From assembly GCF_006442965.1 (NCBI RefSeq), contig NZ_VFWX01000010.1:124001-188000 (forward strand): a stretch of 64,000 nt of DNA, given 5' to 3'. The DNA comes from Mesorhizobium sp. CU3. GTDB lineage: Bacteria > Pseudomonadota > Alphaproteobacteria > Rhizobiales > Rhizobiaceae. Positions 24,611-34,913 of the stretch are shown piece by piece. The notes under the pieces were generated by a model. It made no database searches, was not told where the DNA came from, and was given only the letters and a program-made list of their open reading frames with translations. Position numbers and translations under genes: made by a program. The stretch's first letter is position 1, and each line of letters begins with the position of its first letter.

Positions 24611-26044
24611 TCAATTCGCTGCGACCGCCAAAGCGGACGGCCTGACGCCGGCGCGGGCCTGGATCGCGGCCACCGCTGCCGCTATGTCGGGGTTGACCTC
24701 GAGCGCCTTGCGGCCGGCGCCGATCAACAGGTCGACCTGGTCGACCGGCAAGCGCAGCCTTGTCGGTATGTCGTTGAGCTTCGCTTCGGTCGCCGCATCG
24801 GCATCGACGAAGGAGAGGTGCTGGACGACGAGGCGGACGTCGCGGCAGTTCCAGCCGCCGGCCGAACCGCGATAGGCCGAAACGGCCGAGGCCGGCAGTC
24901 CGCAGCGGAAGCGCACCAACTCGCCCTTCCATTGCGAGACGGCGAGCGTCAGCGCATCGAATTCGTCGCGCACCGAGGCGGCGAGCGTGGTGCTTGTCGT
25001 CACGTCGAACAGCTCGCTGGCCTTTGGCCCGTGCAGCGACTTCGCCCAGGCCTTGTTCGAGCCGTTGCCGGCATCGACGACGATGAAGATCAGTGTGTTC
25101 AGCCGCACCGCTTCCGAGGGCGACAATGGCCCGTAGGGCGTGCCGGCGGCGGAGCGCTCGAGCGTGAAGCCGGTGACGCCGATATTGTCGGTCAGGCCGC
25201 CGTCGAGCAGCTTCACGTAGTCATGCGGGCCGGCGTTCTGGTAGGCATCGAGCGCGCCGGCATAGGCTTTGAGACGCAGCGAGGCGTTGCGGTCGGCCAA
25301 TGCCTGGCTCAGCCAACCGGGTCGGTGATAGCCGCAGTCGGGGCTGGTCGCCGCGACCACGATCGGCGCGAAGACTACCGGCACCGCCGCGGACGCAGCC
25401 ACCCCATCGGCCAGCCGCACCTTGTCGAGGTCGCTGCAGAGTGCCGCGAAGGTGTCGTAGGTGAACAGGAACGGCGTGCGGTTGTAGATGTCGGACGCAT
25501 TGATCCAGACGATCGGACCGTTCGGCTTGTGCAGCGCCTTGAAGGTGGCGCCGTCGAAGAGATGGTCGTTCAGCCATTTGGCGAAGCCGCTGCGGTCGTT
25601 GACGCCGCCATAATAGGCGCGCACCAGATTGACCGGATCGATCGCTTCGCGCAGATCGGCTTCGGCATTCTGGATCAGGAAGCGCTCGCGGAAATCCTTG
25701 TAGCCGTCCCTGCCCTTGTAGCCGAAATAGGCGGCGGCGATGGCGCCGCCGGAAGCGCCCGAGATCATGCGGATGTCGTCGACCAGCGTGCGGCGCTTCG
25801 GCCGCTCGTCGATAACGATGTCGTCCAACGCGCGCAGCACGCCGTAGGAGAAAGCAGCCGCCCTCGTGCCGCCGCCGGAAAAGGCGAGGCCGACCACGGT
25901 CGAACCGTCATCGGCGGGATCGGGAATGTAAGTTGGCGAGGGGTGGCCGACCTCGGTGGTCAGCACGTTGATCGGCCCGACGTCGTCGGCGACGCAGCCG
26001 GCCACGGCCATCAGCACTGCGACAAAGGCCACACGAAGACGCAA
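24611..26044 (-). CDS. patatin-like phospholipase lipoprotein
   Basis: About 477 residues. A lipoprotein signal (LRVAFVAVLMAVAGC, lipobox VAGC) is followed by a patatin domain with all catalytic elements: oxyanion GGGTRAAAFSYGVL, nucleophile GASGG and the Asp in LDGGLTDNIG. Patatins are Ser-Asp dyad lipid acyl hydrolases; the lipobox predicts attachment to an envelope membrane. I use the TTG at 26044, after GGGGGGAACC; a GTG at 26071 is possible. Transcribed with GST and YciI genes. Could act on membrane lipids during envelope stress, which is inference. Confidence 0.9.
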   Translation of the reverse strand: MRLRVAFVAVLMAVAGCVADDVGPINVLTTEVGHPSPTYIPDPADDGSTVVGLAFSGGGTRAAAFSYGVLRALDDIVIDERPKRRTLVDDIRMISGASGGAIAAAYFGYKGRDGYKDFRERFLIQNAEADLREAIDPVNLVRAYYGGVNDRSGFAKWLNDHLFDGATFKALHKPNGPIVWINASDIYNRTPFLFTYDTFAALCSDLDKVRLADGVAASAAVPVVFAPIVVAATSPDCGYHRPGWLSQALADRNASLRLKAYAGALDAYQNAGPHDYVKLLDGGLTDNIGVTGFTLERSAAGTPYGPLSPSEAVRLNTLIFIVVDAGNGSNKAWAKSLHGPKASELFDVTTSTTLAASVRDEFDALTLAVSQWKGELVRFRCGLPASAVSAYRGSAGGWNCRDVRLVVQHLSFVDADAATEAKLNDIPTRLRLPVDQVDLLIGAGRKALEVNPDIAAAVAAIQARAGVRPSALAVAAN

Positions 26045-26144
26045 AATCCGGTTCCCCCCGGCCGCCTCCACCCGCGACCGCGGCGAACCCTAACCGGATT
26101 GCTTTGTCCGATGCAACCGCACCCGCAAAGGCCATGCGAGAGGT

Positions 26145-26169
26145 GGAACCCGAACCGGATGCGCGCGTT
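26145..26169 (+). promoter_or_regulatory. EcfG/RpoE2-type promoter of the csbD gene
   Basis: GGAAC (26145-26149), 17 bp, GTT (26167-26169), the general-stress promoter pattern with the same spacing as at 23372. It lies 47 bp before the csbD ATG. CsbD-family genes are common targets of general stress sigma factors, which supports the call. Confidence 0.65.
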
Positions 26170-26215
26170 GAAGGACCCGGATGCAGTTCGCATCCAGTTC
26201 CCAGGAGATGCGCAT

Positions 26216-26395
26216 ATGGTGAACAAGGATCAGCTTGCCGGTCTTGCCAAGCAAGTGAAGGGTTCGGTCAAGCAGGCGGCTGGCAAGGCCACCGGCGACC
26301 GGCAGACGCAAGCCGAAGGCACCGCCGACAAGATCGCCGGCAAGGTGCAGAAGGCCTATGGCGACGTGAAGGACAAGGTCCGCAAGGCTTTCTGA
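26216..26395 (+). CDS. CsbD-family stress protein
   Basis: 59 residues, the normal CsbD-like size, with LAKQVKGSVKQAAGKATGDR, EGTADKIAGKVQKAYGDVKD. These are small, hydrophilic, helix-forming proteins induced by general stress in many bacteria; biochemical role unknown. AGGAG lies before the ATG. A stress-type promoter lies upstream and a Rho-independent terminator 40 bp downstream, so it is a single-gene transcript. Confidence 0.95.
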   Translation: MVNKDQLAGLAKQVKGSVKQAAGKATGDRQTQAEGTADKIAGKVQKAYGDVKDKVRKAF

Positions 26396-26435
26396 GCCTT
26401 GATCACCCGCCTTCGTTGCAAGGCTTTAGGAAGGA

Positions 26436-26457
26436 GGCCGCCGCGGGCGGCCTTTTT
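26436..26457 (+). terminator. Rho-independent terminator of csbD
   Basis: GGCCGCC-GCG-GGCGGCC followed by TTTTT: a seven-pair GC stem with a three-base loop. It abuts the last codon of the convergent phosphoesterase gene. Confidence 0.88.
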
Positions 26458-27578
26458 CATGTCTGGAATTGCTTGGTAAAGGCGTTGGTGAAGACGATCT
26501 CGCCATGATCGCCCGCCGCTTCGCCGAGCACGACGTCCATGTAATCACCGGTCACCCTGGCCAGCGCGAAGCCGCCCATATAGGCGGCTTTCGGTTTGAC
26601 GAGATCGAGCCCGTCGCGCTGATAGATCATCGGCACCGCGTGCTGGTGACCGTGGAAGACGGCAATCACGTTGTAGCCCTTGAGCGCCGCCAGCAGCGCC
26701 TGGCGGTCGGCCTCGCCCCACCAGTGCGGCTTGCCGGAACCGTCATCGTCAAAGGTGCGTTTGACCGGATCCCAGCGCTCGATCGAGAACGTGTCCCAGC
26801 CATAGTGCTGGAAGAGGATGACCGGGCGGCCGTCGCCGGCATAAGTTGCGAGATCCTGCTTCAGCCAGGGCAGGCTGCTCGGCGCGCCGTGGCCGGTGTC
26901 GCCGGCGAAACGATGCGTCTGGATGAGATGCAGGCCGCCCCAGTCCCAGGAATAGCAGTCGGTCTCGACATCATATTCGGTCGCCGGCACCGGCGGCTTG
27001 AAGAAGACGCCAGCGCGATGGTTGACCTCGACATAGTCGCGCAATTCGCGGCGATACCAGTCGACATGCGGCGGCGAACCGTTCTGGTCGAGATCGTGAT
27101 TGCCGAGCCCGACATAGACCGGCATGTGGACGCGATCCGGCCCGACGCCCTGGCTGTAGCGCTGGGAGAACTGCAAAAGCTGCGTGCCTTCGCTGGGCTC
27201 GGTGACCTGGCCGCCGCCATCGTCTGTGATGTCGCCGCCGGTGACGATCCCGAGCGGCGTCCCGATCGTGCTGCCGGCCGAACCGAGGCCGGTGGCGACG
27301 CCGCCGATCTCTGTCGGCCACTTCTGGCCGGCGATGCCGTTGAGCGCCGCGACATTGCGCAAAAGGGCCGCGTCGGTCTTGCCTTCCTGCAGGCAATGAG
27401 GGCTCAAGCCGCTCGCCATGCGGCAGGCATGAATGTCGGCGATGAAGAGGAAAGTGGCGTCGATCGGCTGAATGCGCTGCCCGGTCTGGGCGAAGGCCGC
27501 GCGAGGAATCGCGCAGGCGGCGAACGCTCCCATCTGGGCGAGGAATGCACGACGTGAGGTGATTGCTGGGCGATTCAT
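26457..27578 (-). CDS. Tat-exported metallophosphoesterase
   Basis: 373 residues. The N terminus ITSRRAFLAQMGAFAACAIP is a twin-arginine signal, predicting folded export to the periplasm. The calcineurin-like metal motifs follow in order: FIADIHACR, VTGGDITDDGGG, YVGLGNHDLDQNG, ILFQHYGWD and VIAVFHGHQHAVP. This family hydrolyses phosphoesters with two metal ions; a GDPD or nucleotidase-like role is possible but not shown. I use the ATG at 27578; an in-frame extension to 27662 does not look like a signal. It ends in the csbD terminator. Confidence 0.92.
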   Translation of the reverse strand: MNRPAITSRRAFLAQMGAFAACAIPRAAFAQTGQRIQPIDATFLFIADIHACRMASGLSPHCLQEGKTDAALLRNVAALNGIAGQKWPTEIGGVATGLGSAGSTIGTPLGIVTGGDITDDGGGQVTEPSEGTQLLQFSQRYSQGVGPDRVHMPVYVGLGNHDLDQNGSPPHVDWYRRELRDYVEVNHRAGVFFKPPVPATEYDVETDCYSWDWGGLHLIQTHRFAGDTGHGAPSSLPWLKQDLATYAGDGRPVILFQHYGWDTFSIERWDPVKRTFDDDGSGKPHWWGEADRQALLAALKGYNVIAVFHGHQHAVPMIYQRDGLDLVKPKAAYMGGFALARVTGDYMDVVLGEAAGDHGEIVFTNAFTKQFQT

Positions 27579-27732
27579 CACGCAGGATTGAACAACCTCG
27601 ACGCCGCTTCGTCCAGCCTGGCATCGCGAAGGCCGTTTCCCTGGAGGTTTCATGCCTTGCATGAAACGCGCTTAGATCGACAGCCTCGCGGAGGTCTGTC
27701 ATTCCTTCAGCATAGATTGAGGGGAGGAAGGC

Positions 27733-28326
27733 ATGAAATCCACGACGATCGGCATGGCGTCGGCCATTCTGGCGCTTGCTAGCGCCGCGCAGGCCGCGCC
27801 TTGCGTCGACGCCAAGTCGGCCAAGACCGGCTTCGTGCTGGAAAAGCCTGGAATAAGCAGCGAATTCCGGCCGGCGCCCGGCGGCATGGTCGCGGTCGCC
27901 AACACCTACCAGTCGGAATCGCCGCAGACGCAATATCTCTACGCCGGGCTGATCGAAGTCTTTCGCGACAGCGACACCGGACGGCTGTCGATGATCCCGC
28001 TCGGCGACATCAAGAAACTGTTCCCACTGAAGGCCGGGGCCAAGAGCAAGACCGACTTCGTGCGGCTGTCGTCAAAGAAGCCGCCGAAGGGCATCGAAAC
28101 GCTGGCGCTGACCGTCAAGGGCAAGGAGACCTACAGCCTGGGCGACTGCAAATACAATGTGCTGGCCGTCAACGAGACGATCACCGGCGAGACCGGCAAC
28201 GTCATCGACAGTTTCACGGCGCTCTATTCGCCGGACCTGCAGGCGGTGCTGGCCCGGCGTTACGATGAAGGCACCAGCGCGCAAAGCGAGGTGGGGTTCG
28301 AGACGATCAAGCCGCTGGCGGAGTGA
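27733..28326 (+). CDS. secreted protein of unknown function
   Basis: 197 residues with a clear export signal (MKSTTIGMASAILALASAAQA, cut before APCV). The mature part has two Cys (near residues 24 and ~139) that may pair, and beta-rich segments such as YAGLIEVFRDSDTGRLSMIP. No family recognised. GGGGAGGAAGGC precedes the ATG, an unusually strong ribosome site, so it may be well expressed. Divergent from the phosphoesterase, 154 bp apart. Confidence 0.75.
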   Translation: MKSTTIGMASAILALASAAQAAPCVDAKSAKTGFVLEKPGISSEFRPAPGGMVAVANTYQSESPQTQYLYAGLIEVFRDSDTGRLSMIPLGDIKKLFPLKAGAKSKTDFVRLSSKKPPKGIETLALTVKGKETYSLGDCKYNVLAVNETITGETGNVIDSFTALYSPDLQAVLARRYDEGTSAQSEVGFETIKPLAE

Positions 28327-28430
28327 GGCTTCGGCTGGATTGGAGCGGCTGGCGGGACAAGCGCATTGACTATATTCGACCGAACGAAACAGCAGCTCGG
28401 ATCATCCCAGACGCCGTGATCCTTCGCGCC

Positions 28431-28476
28431 CCCCTCTGCCCTGCCGGGCATCTCCCCCACGAGGGGGAGATCAGCT
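28431..28476. repeat. CCCCTCTGCCCTGCCGGGCATCTCCC-type intergenic repeat
   Basis: The unit contains the palindromes TGCCCTGCCGGGCA and ATCTCCCCC-ACGA-GGGGGAGAT. From memory this pattern is a frequent intergenic repeat of Mesorhizobium genomes. It lies between the secreted protein gene and fumC. Confidence 0.7.
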
Positions 28477-28578
28477 AACTCTTCAACCGATTTGCACGGC
28501 GCTGACCTTCAATCTCCGCTTGAAGGGTTTTGTGCAACGCGATACGCCGTTGCCGAATTCGACAACCGGAGACCTGCC

Positions 28579-29976
28579 GTGAGCGCTGAAAAGACCAGAA
28601 CCGAAACCGATACGTTCGGTCCCATCGAGGTCGCGGCCGACCGCTATTGGGGCGCGCAGGCGCAGCGTTCGCTGGGCAATTTCAAGATCGGCTGGGAAAA
28701 GCAGCCGGCCTCGATCGTGCGCGCACTTGGCATCGTCAAGCGCGCCGCGGCCGAAGTGAACATGGAGATGAAGCGGCTCGACCCCGCGATCGGCAAGGCG
28801 ATCGTCGACGCCGCGCAGGAAGTCATCGACGGCAAGCTCGACGCGCATTTTCCGCTGGTGGTCTGGCAGACCGGTTCCGGCACGCAGTCCAACATGAACG
28901 CCAATGAGGTGATCTCCAACCGCGCTATCGAGATGCTTGGCGGCGTCATGGGCTCGAAGAAGCCGGTGCATCCCAACGATCACGTCAATATGAGCCAGTC
29001 GTCGAACGACACCTATCCGACGGCCATGCACATCGCCTGCGCCGAACGGGTCGCGCATCATCTGATCCCGGCCCTGCACCATCTGCACAAGGCACTCGAC
29101 GCCAAGGCGCGCGCCTTCAACCACATCATCAAGATCGGCCGCACGCATACGCAGGATGCGACCCCGCTGACCCTTGGCCAGGAATTTTCGGGCTATGCCG
29201 CGCAAGTCGCCTCGTCGATCAAGCGCATCGAATTGACGCTGCCCGGCCTGCAGGAGCTGGCACAGGGCGGCACGGCCGTGGGCACGGGCCTCAACGCGCC
29301 GGTCGGCTTCGCCGAGAAGGTGGCGGACCGCATCGCCGCCATCACCGGCATTTCCTTCGTCACCGCGCCGAACAAGTTCGAGGCGCTGGCGGCGCATGAT
29401 TCCATGGTGTTCTCGCATGGCGCGATCAACGCGGCGGCGGCGGCGCTATTCAAGATCGCCAACGACATCCGCCTGCTCGGCTCCGGCCCCCGCTCGGGGC
29501 TTGGCGAGCTGTCTCTGCCGGAGAACGAGCCGGGCTCCTCGATCATGCCGGGCAAGGTCAACCCGACGCAGTGCGAGGCGCTGACGCAGGTCTGCGTGCA
29601 GGTGTTCGGCAACAATGCGGCGCTCGCCTTCGCCGGCAGCCAGGGCCATTTCGAGCTCAACGTCTATAACCCGCTGATGGCCTATAATTTCCTGCAGTCG
29701 GTGCAGCTGCTCGCCGACGCTTCCGTGTCCTTCACCGACAATTGCGTGGTCGGCATCGAGGCGCGCGAGGACAACATCAAGGCGGCGCTCGAGCGCTCGC
29801 TGATGCTGGTGACGGCGCTGGCGCCAACCATCGGCTACGACAATGCCGCCAAGATCGCCAAGACCGCGCACAAGAACGGCACGACGCTTCGCGAGGAAGC
29901 GCTGGCGACGGGGCTGGTCAGCGCGGCCGATTACGACCGGCTGGTGCGGCCGGAGGACATGACGCATCCGGGGTGA
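28579..29976 (+). CDS. fumC: class II fumarate hydratase
   Basis: 465 residues, the normal FumC length. TCA-cycle enzyme, interconverting fumarate and (S)-malate as a cytosolic tetramer without an iron-sulphur cluster. Landmarks: [20 protein letters not shown] at the start, [15 protein letters not shown] (active site A), [33 protein letters not shown], and the family signature [13 protein letters not shown] with the catalytic Ser. The GTG at 28579 follows GGAGA and gives the standard N terminus. It appears to be a single-gene unit. Confidence 0.97.
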   Translation: MSAEKTRTETDTFGPIEVAADRYWGAQAQRSLGNFKIGWEKQPASIVRALGIVKRAAAEVNMEMKRLDPAIGKAIVDAAQEVIDGKLDAHFPLVVWQTGSGTQSNMNANEVISNRAIEMLGGVMGSKKPVHPNDHVNMSQSSNDTYPTAMHIACAERVAHHLIPALHHLHKALDAKARAFNHIIKIGRTHTQDATPLTLGQEFSGYAAQVASSIKRIELTLPGLQELAQGGTAVGTGLNAPVGFAEKVADRIAAITGISFVTAPNKFEALAAHDSMVFSHGAINAAAAALFKIANDIRLLGSGPRSGLGELSLPENEPGSSIMPGKVNPTQCEALTQVCVQVFGNNAALAFAGSQGHFELNVYNPLMAYNFLQSVQLLADASVSFTDNCVVGIEAREDNIKAALERSLMLVTALAPTIGYDNAAKIAKTAHKNGTTLREEALATGLVSAADYDRLVRPEDMTHPG

Positions 29977-30162
29977 GCGCTGCGGGCATTTGGTGCCGGG
30001 CGAATTTGCTCCGTCTACCCAACTCGCCGACAAGATTTTCGCTCGGGTCTGCCGATCACAGGAACATATTCGCTGTGAACAATGTGTCGCTACATAGGCG
30101 ACTTTGGTGAACAGTCTCCATCGTCTATCTCAGCGAACATTCAACCCGTTCGGAGACTCAGC

Positions 30163-30579
30163 ATGTCCATCGCCTCTTCCGCCGCCGGCACCACGTCCAA
30201 TGGCTCGTTCACCATCCTGCTCGGCCGCATCCTGCTCGCCGTCATCTTCCTGCTTTCCGGCTTCGGCAAGCTCACCGCCATTTCCGGCACCGCCGCCTAT
30301 TTCGGCGGCCTCGGCCTGCCGGTGCCGACCGTCACGGCCGTCGTCGTCGGCCTGATCGAACTGCTCGGCGGCATTGCCGTGCTCGTCGGCTTCCAGACCC
30401 GCATCGCCGCCTGGATTCTGGCCGTCTTCACCATCGCCACCGGACTGGTCGCCCATACCGGCTGGGCCGACCAGATGCAGATGATCCAGTTCCTCAAGAA
30501 TCTCGCCATCACCGGCGGCTTCATCCTGCTCGCCTCCTCCGGCGCCGGCGCCTATTCGATCGACGCCAAGCGCGGCTGA
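30163..30579 (+). CDS. DoxX-family membrane protein (first of two)
   Basis: 138 residues with four membrane helices: ILLAVIFLLSGFGKLTAISG, VTAVVVGLIELLGGIAVLVG, IAAWILAVFTIATGLVAHTG and LAITGGFILLASSGAGAYSI. The GFGKL and GGFILLA segments are family typical. DoxX/DoxD-like proteins are linked with thiosulphate:quinone oxidation in archaea and with oxidative-stress complexes in actinobacteria, but most bacterial ones are uncharacterised. CGGAGACTCAGC precedes the ATG. A close paralogue follows at 30775 after a repeat and a terminator. Confidence 0.92.
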   Translation: MSIASSAAGTTSNGSFTILLGRILLAVIFLLSGFGKLTAISGTAAYFGGLGLPVPTVTAVVVGLIELLGGIAVLVGFQTRIAAWILAVFTIATGLVAHTGWADQMQMIQFLKNLAITGGFILLASSGAGAYSIDAKRG

Positions 30580-30592
30580 GGCTCTTTCGTTT

Positions 30593-30663
30593 GACGCAAT
30601 TCCGGACGGGGGCGACGGCGAAGTCGCCGCGCCTGACCGCTTCACACTTTTCCTGGAATTGCT
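30593..30663. repeat. GCAATTCCGGA...CCTGGAATTGC intergenic repeat (long copy)
   Basis: Starts GACGCAATTCCGGACGG and ends CACACTTTTCCTGGAATTGCT, the same ends as at 17386-17431. Between them sits an extra small hairpin, GGCGAC-GGCGAA-GTCGCC (30611-30628). The two copies differ mainly in this central part, as expected for a mosaic intergenic element. Confidence 0.8.
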
Positions 30664-30677
30664 TTCCGAGCCTGACT

Positions 30678-30709
30678 AAGCGGCGCGGAATTTTCCGCGC
30701 CGCTTTTTC
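30678..30709 (+). terminator. Rho-independent terminator after the first DoxX gene
   Basis: AAGCGGCGCGGAA and TTCCGCGCCGCTT form a 12-13 bp stem around a very short TT-rich loop, followed by TTTCG. It separates the first doxX transcript from the second. Confidence 0.85.
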
Positions 30710-30774
30710 GTTGCGGGGTTAAACTGCGAGGCAGGCCGGCATAGCCGGATCGCGCTTAGCATGGGAGGTCGGCC

Positions 30775-31179
30775 ATGACTCGCAACGCATTGCTTCTCAT
30801 CTCGCGGCTGCTGCTTGCGGCGCTGTTCGTGCCTTCCGGCTTCCAGGCGCTCGGCAACATTGCCGGCACCACCAGCTATTTCGCCGGCCTCGGCCTGCCG
30901 TTGCCGGCCTTGGCCGCATGGGGCACCGGCCTGTTCGAGCTGATTGCCGGGCTTTTGATCCTGATCGGCTTCCAGACACGGATCGTGGCGCTGCTGCTTG
31001 CGGCCTTCTGCGTAGTCGCCGGCTTCATCGGCCACTACGGCCAGGGCGCCGACGACGCGACTTTAGCCTTCCTGCACCGGCAGATGCTTATGAAGGACAT
31101 CGCCATTGCCGGCGGCTTCCTGGCGCTCGCCATGGCCGGCGCCGGCGCGTGGTCGGCCGATGGGCGGGGCAGCGGCTGA
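30775..31179 (+). CDS. DoxX-family membrane protein (second of two)
   Basis: 134 residues, four helices, clearly a paralogue of the gene at 30163: SRLLLAALFVPSGFQALGNI, SYFAGLGLPLPALAAWGTGL, GLLILIGFQTRIVALLLAAF and KDIAIAGGFLALAMAGAGAW line up with the first protein. The shared YFxGLGLP and GFQTRI motifs point to duplication. It has its own promoter region after the terminator at 30678. GGGAGGTCGGCC precedes the ATG. Ends seven bases from the convergent ppx gene. Confidence 0.92.
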   Translation: MTRNALLLISRLLLAALFVPSGFQALGNIAGTTSYFAGLGLPLPALAAWGTGLFELIAGLLILIGFQTRIVALLLAAFCVVAGFIGHYGQGADDATLAFLHRQMLMKDIAIAGGFLALAMAGAGAWSADGRGSG

Positions 31180-31185
31180 AAGAGC

Positions 31186-32721
31186 CTACTTCACCGACAC
31201 GCTCGGCCCACCCTCGACCGCCAGCACCAGGCGGCGGTTGGTGATCCTGGCCAGTTGTGCCAGCCGGCCAGCCGGGCGCTCGCCATAGAGGTCGGAAAGC
31301 GAGGCCGGCAGCACCAGCGCCAGCGCGCCGTTGCCGCGGCTTTCCCATTTCAGCCTCGGCATGACACCCGGCATCGCTGCCGTCAGCAAATAGACGACGC
31401 GCATCATCGCGGCGAGCACACGCGCGCGCTCGAGCAGGCGCGGCGGCGCCAGCGCCTTGATCTCGGGCGCGATGCCGTCGTTGAAGATGCCGTCATGGCG
31501 ATAGGCGTTGGCTAAAGCCAGATAGGCGCGTCCGGGATGGTCGACGCCGATGAAGGAGGCATGCGCGATGATGTTGAGCGACTGCTGGCCGCGATATTCC
31601 GGATGCGCACGCCAGCCGATATCAGCGAGCAGGCAGGCGGCGTGGCGATAGCGCGCCTCATCCGCGGTCTCGTCGATGCCGAAGGCTTTGAAGGCTTTGC
31701 CGGTCCATTCGACGAGGTCATGCGCATGGTGCACCGAGCGCGAGCGCAGCAGCGCCAGTTCCTCCGCCGCCGAGATCAGCGGGTCCGACTTCTGCTCCTC
31801 CTCGTCGAGGAGCGAGTAGAGAAAACCTTCGCGCACGCCTTGCGCCGAGACAACGATCTTCGACGGCTGCATGGCCGACATGATCTCCTGCAGCACGACG
31901 GCGCCGTAGGGCAGCAGCGAGCGGCGGTTCTTGGACACGCCCTCGATACCCTTGACCTTCTCGACCTCGGCGCGCGCCACATGCTTCAGGAAGGCCTGCG
32001 CGCTGTCGGCCGAAATCTCGTAGTGATGCATGACGCCGAGCGGATAGTTGGTCATCTCCATATGCAGCCGGGCGAGGTTTCGCCAGGTGCCGCCGACGGC
32101 GTAGAAGACCCTGCCCTGCCCGCCCTTCAGGAGCTTTGCCCGCGCCAGTTCCTGGCGCGCGATCTTCTGCGCCTGGACAAGCGAGTTTTTGGCCATGTCC
32201 TGCAGGCGCAGGCCGCCGAGCGGCAGGGTGATACCGTCGCCGATCGCCTCGCCATCGATGTCGATAAGTTCGAGGCTGCCACCGCCCAGGTCCCCGGCAA
32301 TGCCGTTGGCTGGATGGAAGCCGGAGATGACGCCGAGCGCTGAATAATAGGCCTCTTGGCGGCCGGTCAGCACGCGGATCTCGGTCTTGAGCACATCCTC
32401 GGCACGGTGGATGAAGTCCGGGCCGTTGCCCGCCTCGCGCGCGGCGGCGGTGGCCAGCACATACATGAATTCGGCGCCGGCCTGGTCCGACAGCGCGCGG
32501 AAACGGCGGAACTCCTCCATCGAGCGCGTCACCGCCTCGGGGTCGAGCTTGCCCGTCGAAACGATGCCGCGGCCGAGGCCGGCGAGCATCTTTTCGTTGA
32601 ACAGCAGCGTCGGCGAGCGCGCCAGCCCTTCATAGACGACAAGGCGGATCGAGTTCGATCCGATGTCGATGATCGACAGCGGCCGCCGGTCCTGGAGCCG
32701 GCCCTGGGAGGCAGAAATCAC
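31186..32721 (-). CDS. ppx: exopolyphosphatase, Ppx/GppA family
   Basis: 511 residues. Acts in the cytoplasm to release phosphate from polyphosphate ends (or convert pppGpp). The actin-like ATPase-fold phosphate motifs are present: [17 protein letters not shown] near residue 17 and [18 protein letters not shown] near residue 145, with the HD-like helical domain later ([20 protein letters not shown]). The ATG overlaps the ppk stop by four bases, so ppk-ppx are translationally coupled, as in many proteobacteria. Synthesis and breakdown of polyphosphate are thus made from one message. Confidence 0.93.
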   Translation of the reverse strand: MISASQGRLQDRRPLSIIDIGSNSIRLVVYEGLARSPTLLFNEKMLAGLGRGIVSTGKLDPEAVTRSMEEFRRFRALSDQAGAEFMYVLATAAAREAGNGPDFIHRAEDVLKTEIRVLTGRQEAYYSALGVISGFHPANGIAGDLGGGSLELIDIDGEAIGDGITLPLGGLRLQDMAKNSLVQAQKIARQELARAKLLKGGQGRVFYAVGGTWRNLARLHMEMTNYPLGVMHHYEISADSAQAFLKHVARAEVEKVKGIEGVSKNRRSLLPYGAVVLQEIMSAMQPSKIVVSAQGVREGFLYSLLDEEEQKSDPLISAAEELALLRSRSVHHAHDLVEWTGKAFKAFGIDETADEARYRHAACLLADIGWRAHPEYRGQQSLNIIAHASFIGVDHPGRAYLALANAYRHDGIFNDGIAPEIKALAPPRLLERARVLAAMMRVVYLLTAAMPGVMPRLKWESRGNGALALVLPASLSDLYGERPAGRLAQLARITNRRLVLAVEGGPSVSVK

Positions 32722-34913
32722 GCGGCGCCGTTCTTCTTGCGGCGCTTGAACTGGGCGATGCGCTTGGGCGCATGCGATTTCAGCGCGTCACCCCGTCCCG
32801 AAAGGCTCGGATTGGTCATGAAATATTCCTGCGCGTTGAACGGTTCCTCACCCTCCTCCAGCACAACGCGCCGGGAGGTGCCGTCAGCCAATACGTCGAA
32901 ACTTTGCTGATTGTCCATGATATTGCCGAGCATGATCTGGCCAAGCACCTGTTCATGCACAGTTGGATTGGTGATCGGCACCAGGGTCTCGACGCGGCGA
33001 TCGAGATTGCGCGGCATCATGTCGGCCGACGAAATGTAAACGATCGCTTCGTCCGACGGCAGGCCGTGGCCGTTGCCGAAGCAGAAGATGCGGCTGTGCT
33101 CGAGGAAACGGCCGACGATCGATTTGACCCGGATGTTTTCCGACAGGCCCGGCACTTGCGGCCGCAAGCAGCAGATGCCGCGCACGACGAGGTCGATCTC
33201 GACGCCTGCGCGGCTGGCGTCGTAGAGCGCGTCGATGATGATCGGATCGACCAGCGCGTTCATCTTCATCCAGATGCGCGCCGGCCTTCCTTGGTGGGCA
33301 TGCCCAATCTCTTCGGCGATGTGCTTGAGGATGCGGTCGCGCAGCGTGAAGGGCGACACGGCAAGCCGCATCTCCTCGGCCGGCTCCGCATAGCCGGTAA
33401 TGAAGTTGAAGATCTGCGCCACGTCGCGCGCGATGGTCGGGTCGGTGGTGAAGAAAGACAGGTCGGTGTAGATACGGGCGGTGATCGGATGGTAGTTGCC
33501 GGTGCCCAGATGCACGTAGTTGCGCAGCTTGCCGTCCTCGCGCCGCACCACCAGCGACATCTTGGCGTGGGTCTTCAACTCGAGGAAGCCGAACACGACC
33601 TGGACGCCGGCGCGCTCCAGGTCGCGCGCCCAGCGGATGTTGGCCTCCTCGTCGAAGCGCGCCTTGAGCTCGACCAGCGCCGTCACCGACTTGCCGGCCT
33701 CGGCCGCGTCGATCAGCGCGCGCACGATCGGGCTGTCGTTGGAGGTGCGGTAAAGCGTCTGCTTGATCGCCACCACTTCGGAATCAGCCGCCGCCTGGCG
33801 CAGGAACTGGACCACGACATCGAAGGATTCGTAAGGGTGATGGACGACGATGTCCTTCTCGCGGATGGCCGCCAGGCAGTCGCCGCCATGCTCGCGGATG
33901 CGTTCGGGAAAGCGCGGGTTGTAAGGGACGAATTTGAGGTCGTCGCGCGGGATGGCGACGATTTCGGAAATCTGGTTGAGCGCAAGCGGGCCGGTCAAGA
34001 CGCTGATGCGGCTCGACGACACGCCCAACTCGCCGGCGACGAAGTCGCGCAGCGCGGCCGGCATCAGCGTGTCGAATTCGATGCGGATCACCGAACCGCG
34101 GCGACGCCGCTTCAGCGCCGTTTCGAACAGGCGCACCAGGTCTTCCGACTCTTCCTCCACCTCGATATCGCTGTCGCGGATGATGCGGAAGGTGCCGGAG
34201 CCCTTGACCTCGTAACCCGGGAAAAGCTTGCCGATATAGATGCCGACCACCTCCTCCAGCGGAATGAAGCGGACATGGTTCTTGCGGTCCGGCAGGCGAA
34301 TGAAGCGCCGCAGCGCCACCGGCAGGCGCAAAAGCGCGCTCATTTCCTCGCCGTTCTTGCGGTGGCGCAGTTGCAGCGCGATCGAGAAACCGAGATTGGG
34401 GATGAACGGGAACGGATGCGCCGGGTCGATCGACAGCGGGGTCAACACCGGGAAAACCTGTTCCTGGAAATGATCTTCCAGCCAGTTCTTCTCGTCCTTG
34501 GTGAGCGCGTCGCGGGTGATACTTTCGATGCCTTCCTTGTTGAGCAGTTGCATCAGCACCGACAGGCTCTTCTGCTGATCCTCCTGCAGGCGCTCGACCT
34601 CGCGCAGCAGCTGTTCGAGTTGCTGCTCGGGCGTGCGGCCGTCCGGGCTCTTCAGCGCGATGCCTTCGCGCACCTGACCGGCGAGGCCGGCGACGCGGAC
34701 CATGAAGAACTCGTCGAGGTTGGCGGCCGAGATCGACAGGAAGCGCACGCGCTCGAGCAGCGGGTGATGCCCGTTCAGCGATTCCTCCAGCACGCGCCGG
34801 TTGAACTGTAGCCAGGAGAACTCGCGATTGACGAAACGGTCGGGATTGCCGCCCTCGGGGCTTGCCGCCTCGATGGTGATGAACTCGCTCTGCACCGGCT
34901 TCAGTTCGTTCAT
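32718..34913 (-). CDS. ppk1: polyphosphate kinase 1
   Basis: 731 residues, the usual PPK1 size. Makes polyphosphate from ATP reversibly through a phospho-His intermediate, at the inner membrane. Visible motifs: [20 protein letters not shown] at the start of the N domain, [17 protein letters not shown], the catalytic block [20 protein letters not shown] and the second-His domain [19 protein letters not shown]. First gene of the ppk-ppx operon. The 237 bp to the divergent zinc-finger gene should hold the promoter; no Pho box was identified by eye. Confidence 0.97.
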   Translation of the reverse strand: MNELKPVQSEFITIEAASPEGGNPDRFVNREFSWLQFNRRVLEESLNGHHPLLERVRFLSISAANLDEFFMVRVAGLAGQVREGIALKSPDGRTPEQQLEQLLREVERLQEDQQKSLSVLMQLLNKEGIESITRDALTKDEKNWLEDHFQEQVFPVLTPLSIDPAHPFPFIPNLGFSIALQLRHRKNGEEMSALLRLPVALRRFIRLPDRKNHVRFIPLEEVVGIYIGKLFPGYEVKGSGTFRIIRDSDIEVEEESEDLVRLFETALKRRRRGSVIRIEFDTLMPAALRDFVAGELGVSSSRISVLTGPLALNQISEIVAIPRDDLKFVPYNPRFPERIREHGGDCLAAIREKDIVVHHPYESFDVVVQFLRQAAADSEVVAIKQTLYRTSNDSPIVRALIDAAEAGKSVTALVELKARFDEEANIRWARDLERAGVQVVFGFLELKTHAKMSLVVRREDGKLRNYVHLGTGNYHPITARIYTDLSFFTTDPTIARDVAQIFNFITGYAEPAEEMRLAVSPFTLRDRILKHIAEEIGHAHQGRPARIWMKMNALVDPIIIDALYDASRAGVEIDLVVRGICCLRPQVPGLSENIRVKSIVGRFLEHSRIFCFGNGHGLPSDEAIVYISSADMMPRNLDRRVETLVPITNPTVHEQVLGQIMLGNIMDNQQSFDVLADGTSRRVVLEEGEEPFNAQEYFMTNPSLSGRGDALKSHAPKRIAQFKRRKKNGAA

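Noticed and set aside
23780..26200. Very long plus-strand open frame opposite the GST and patatin genes
   Set aside because: Antisense shadow of two clear enzyme genes. Only its last 60 codons (csbD, 26216-26395) are real and have their own start, promoter and ribosome site.
32772..34811. 679-codon open frame antisense to ppk1
   Set aside because: Shadow of a certain gene, with low-complexity Arg/Asp/His composition.
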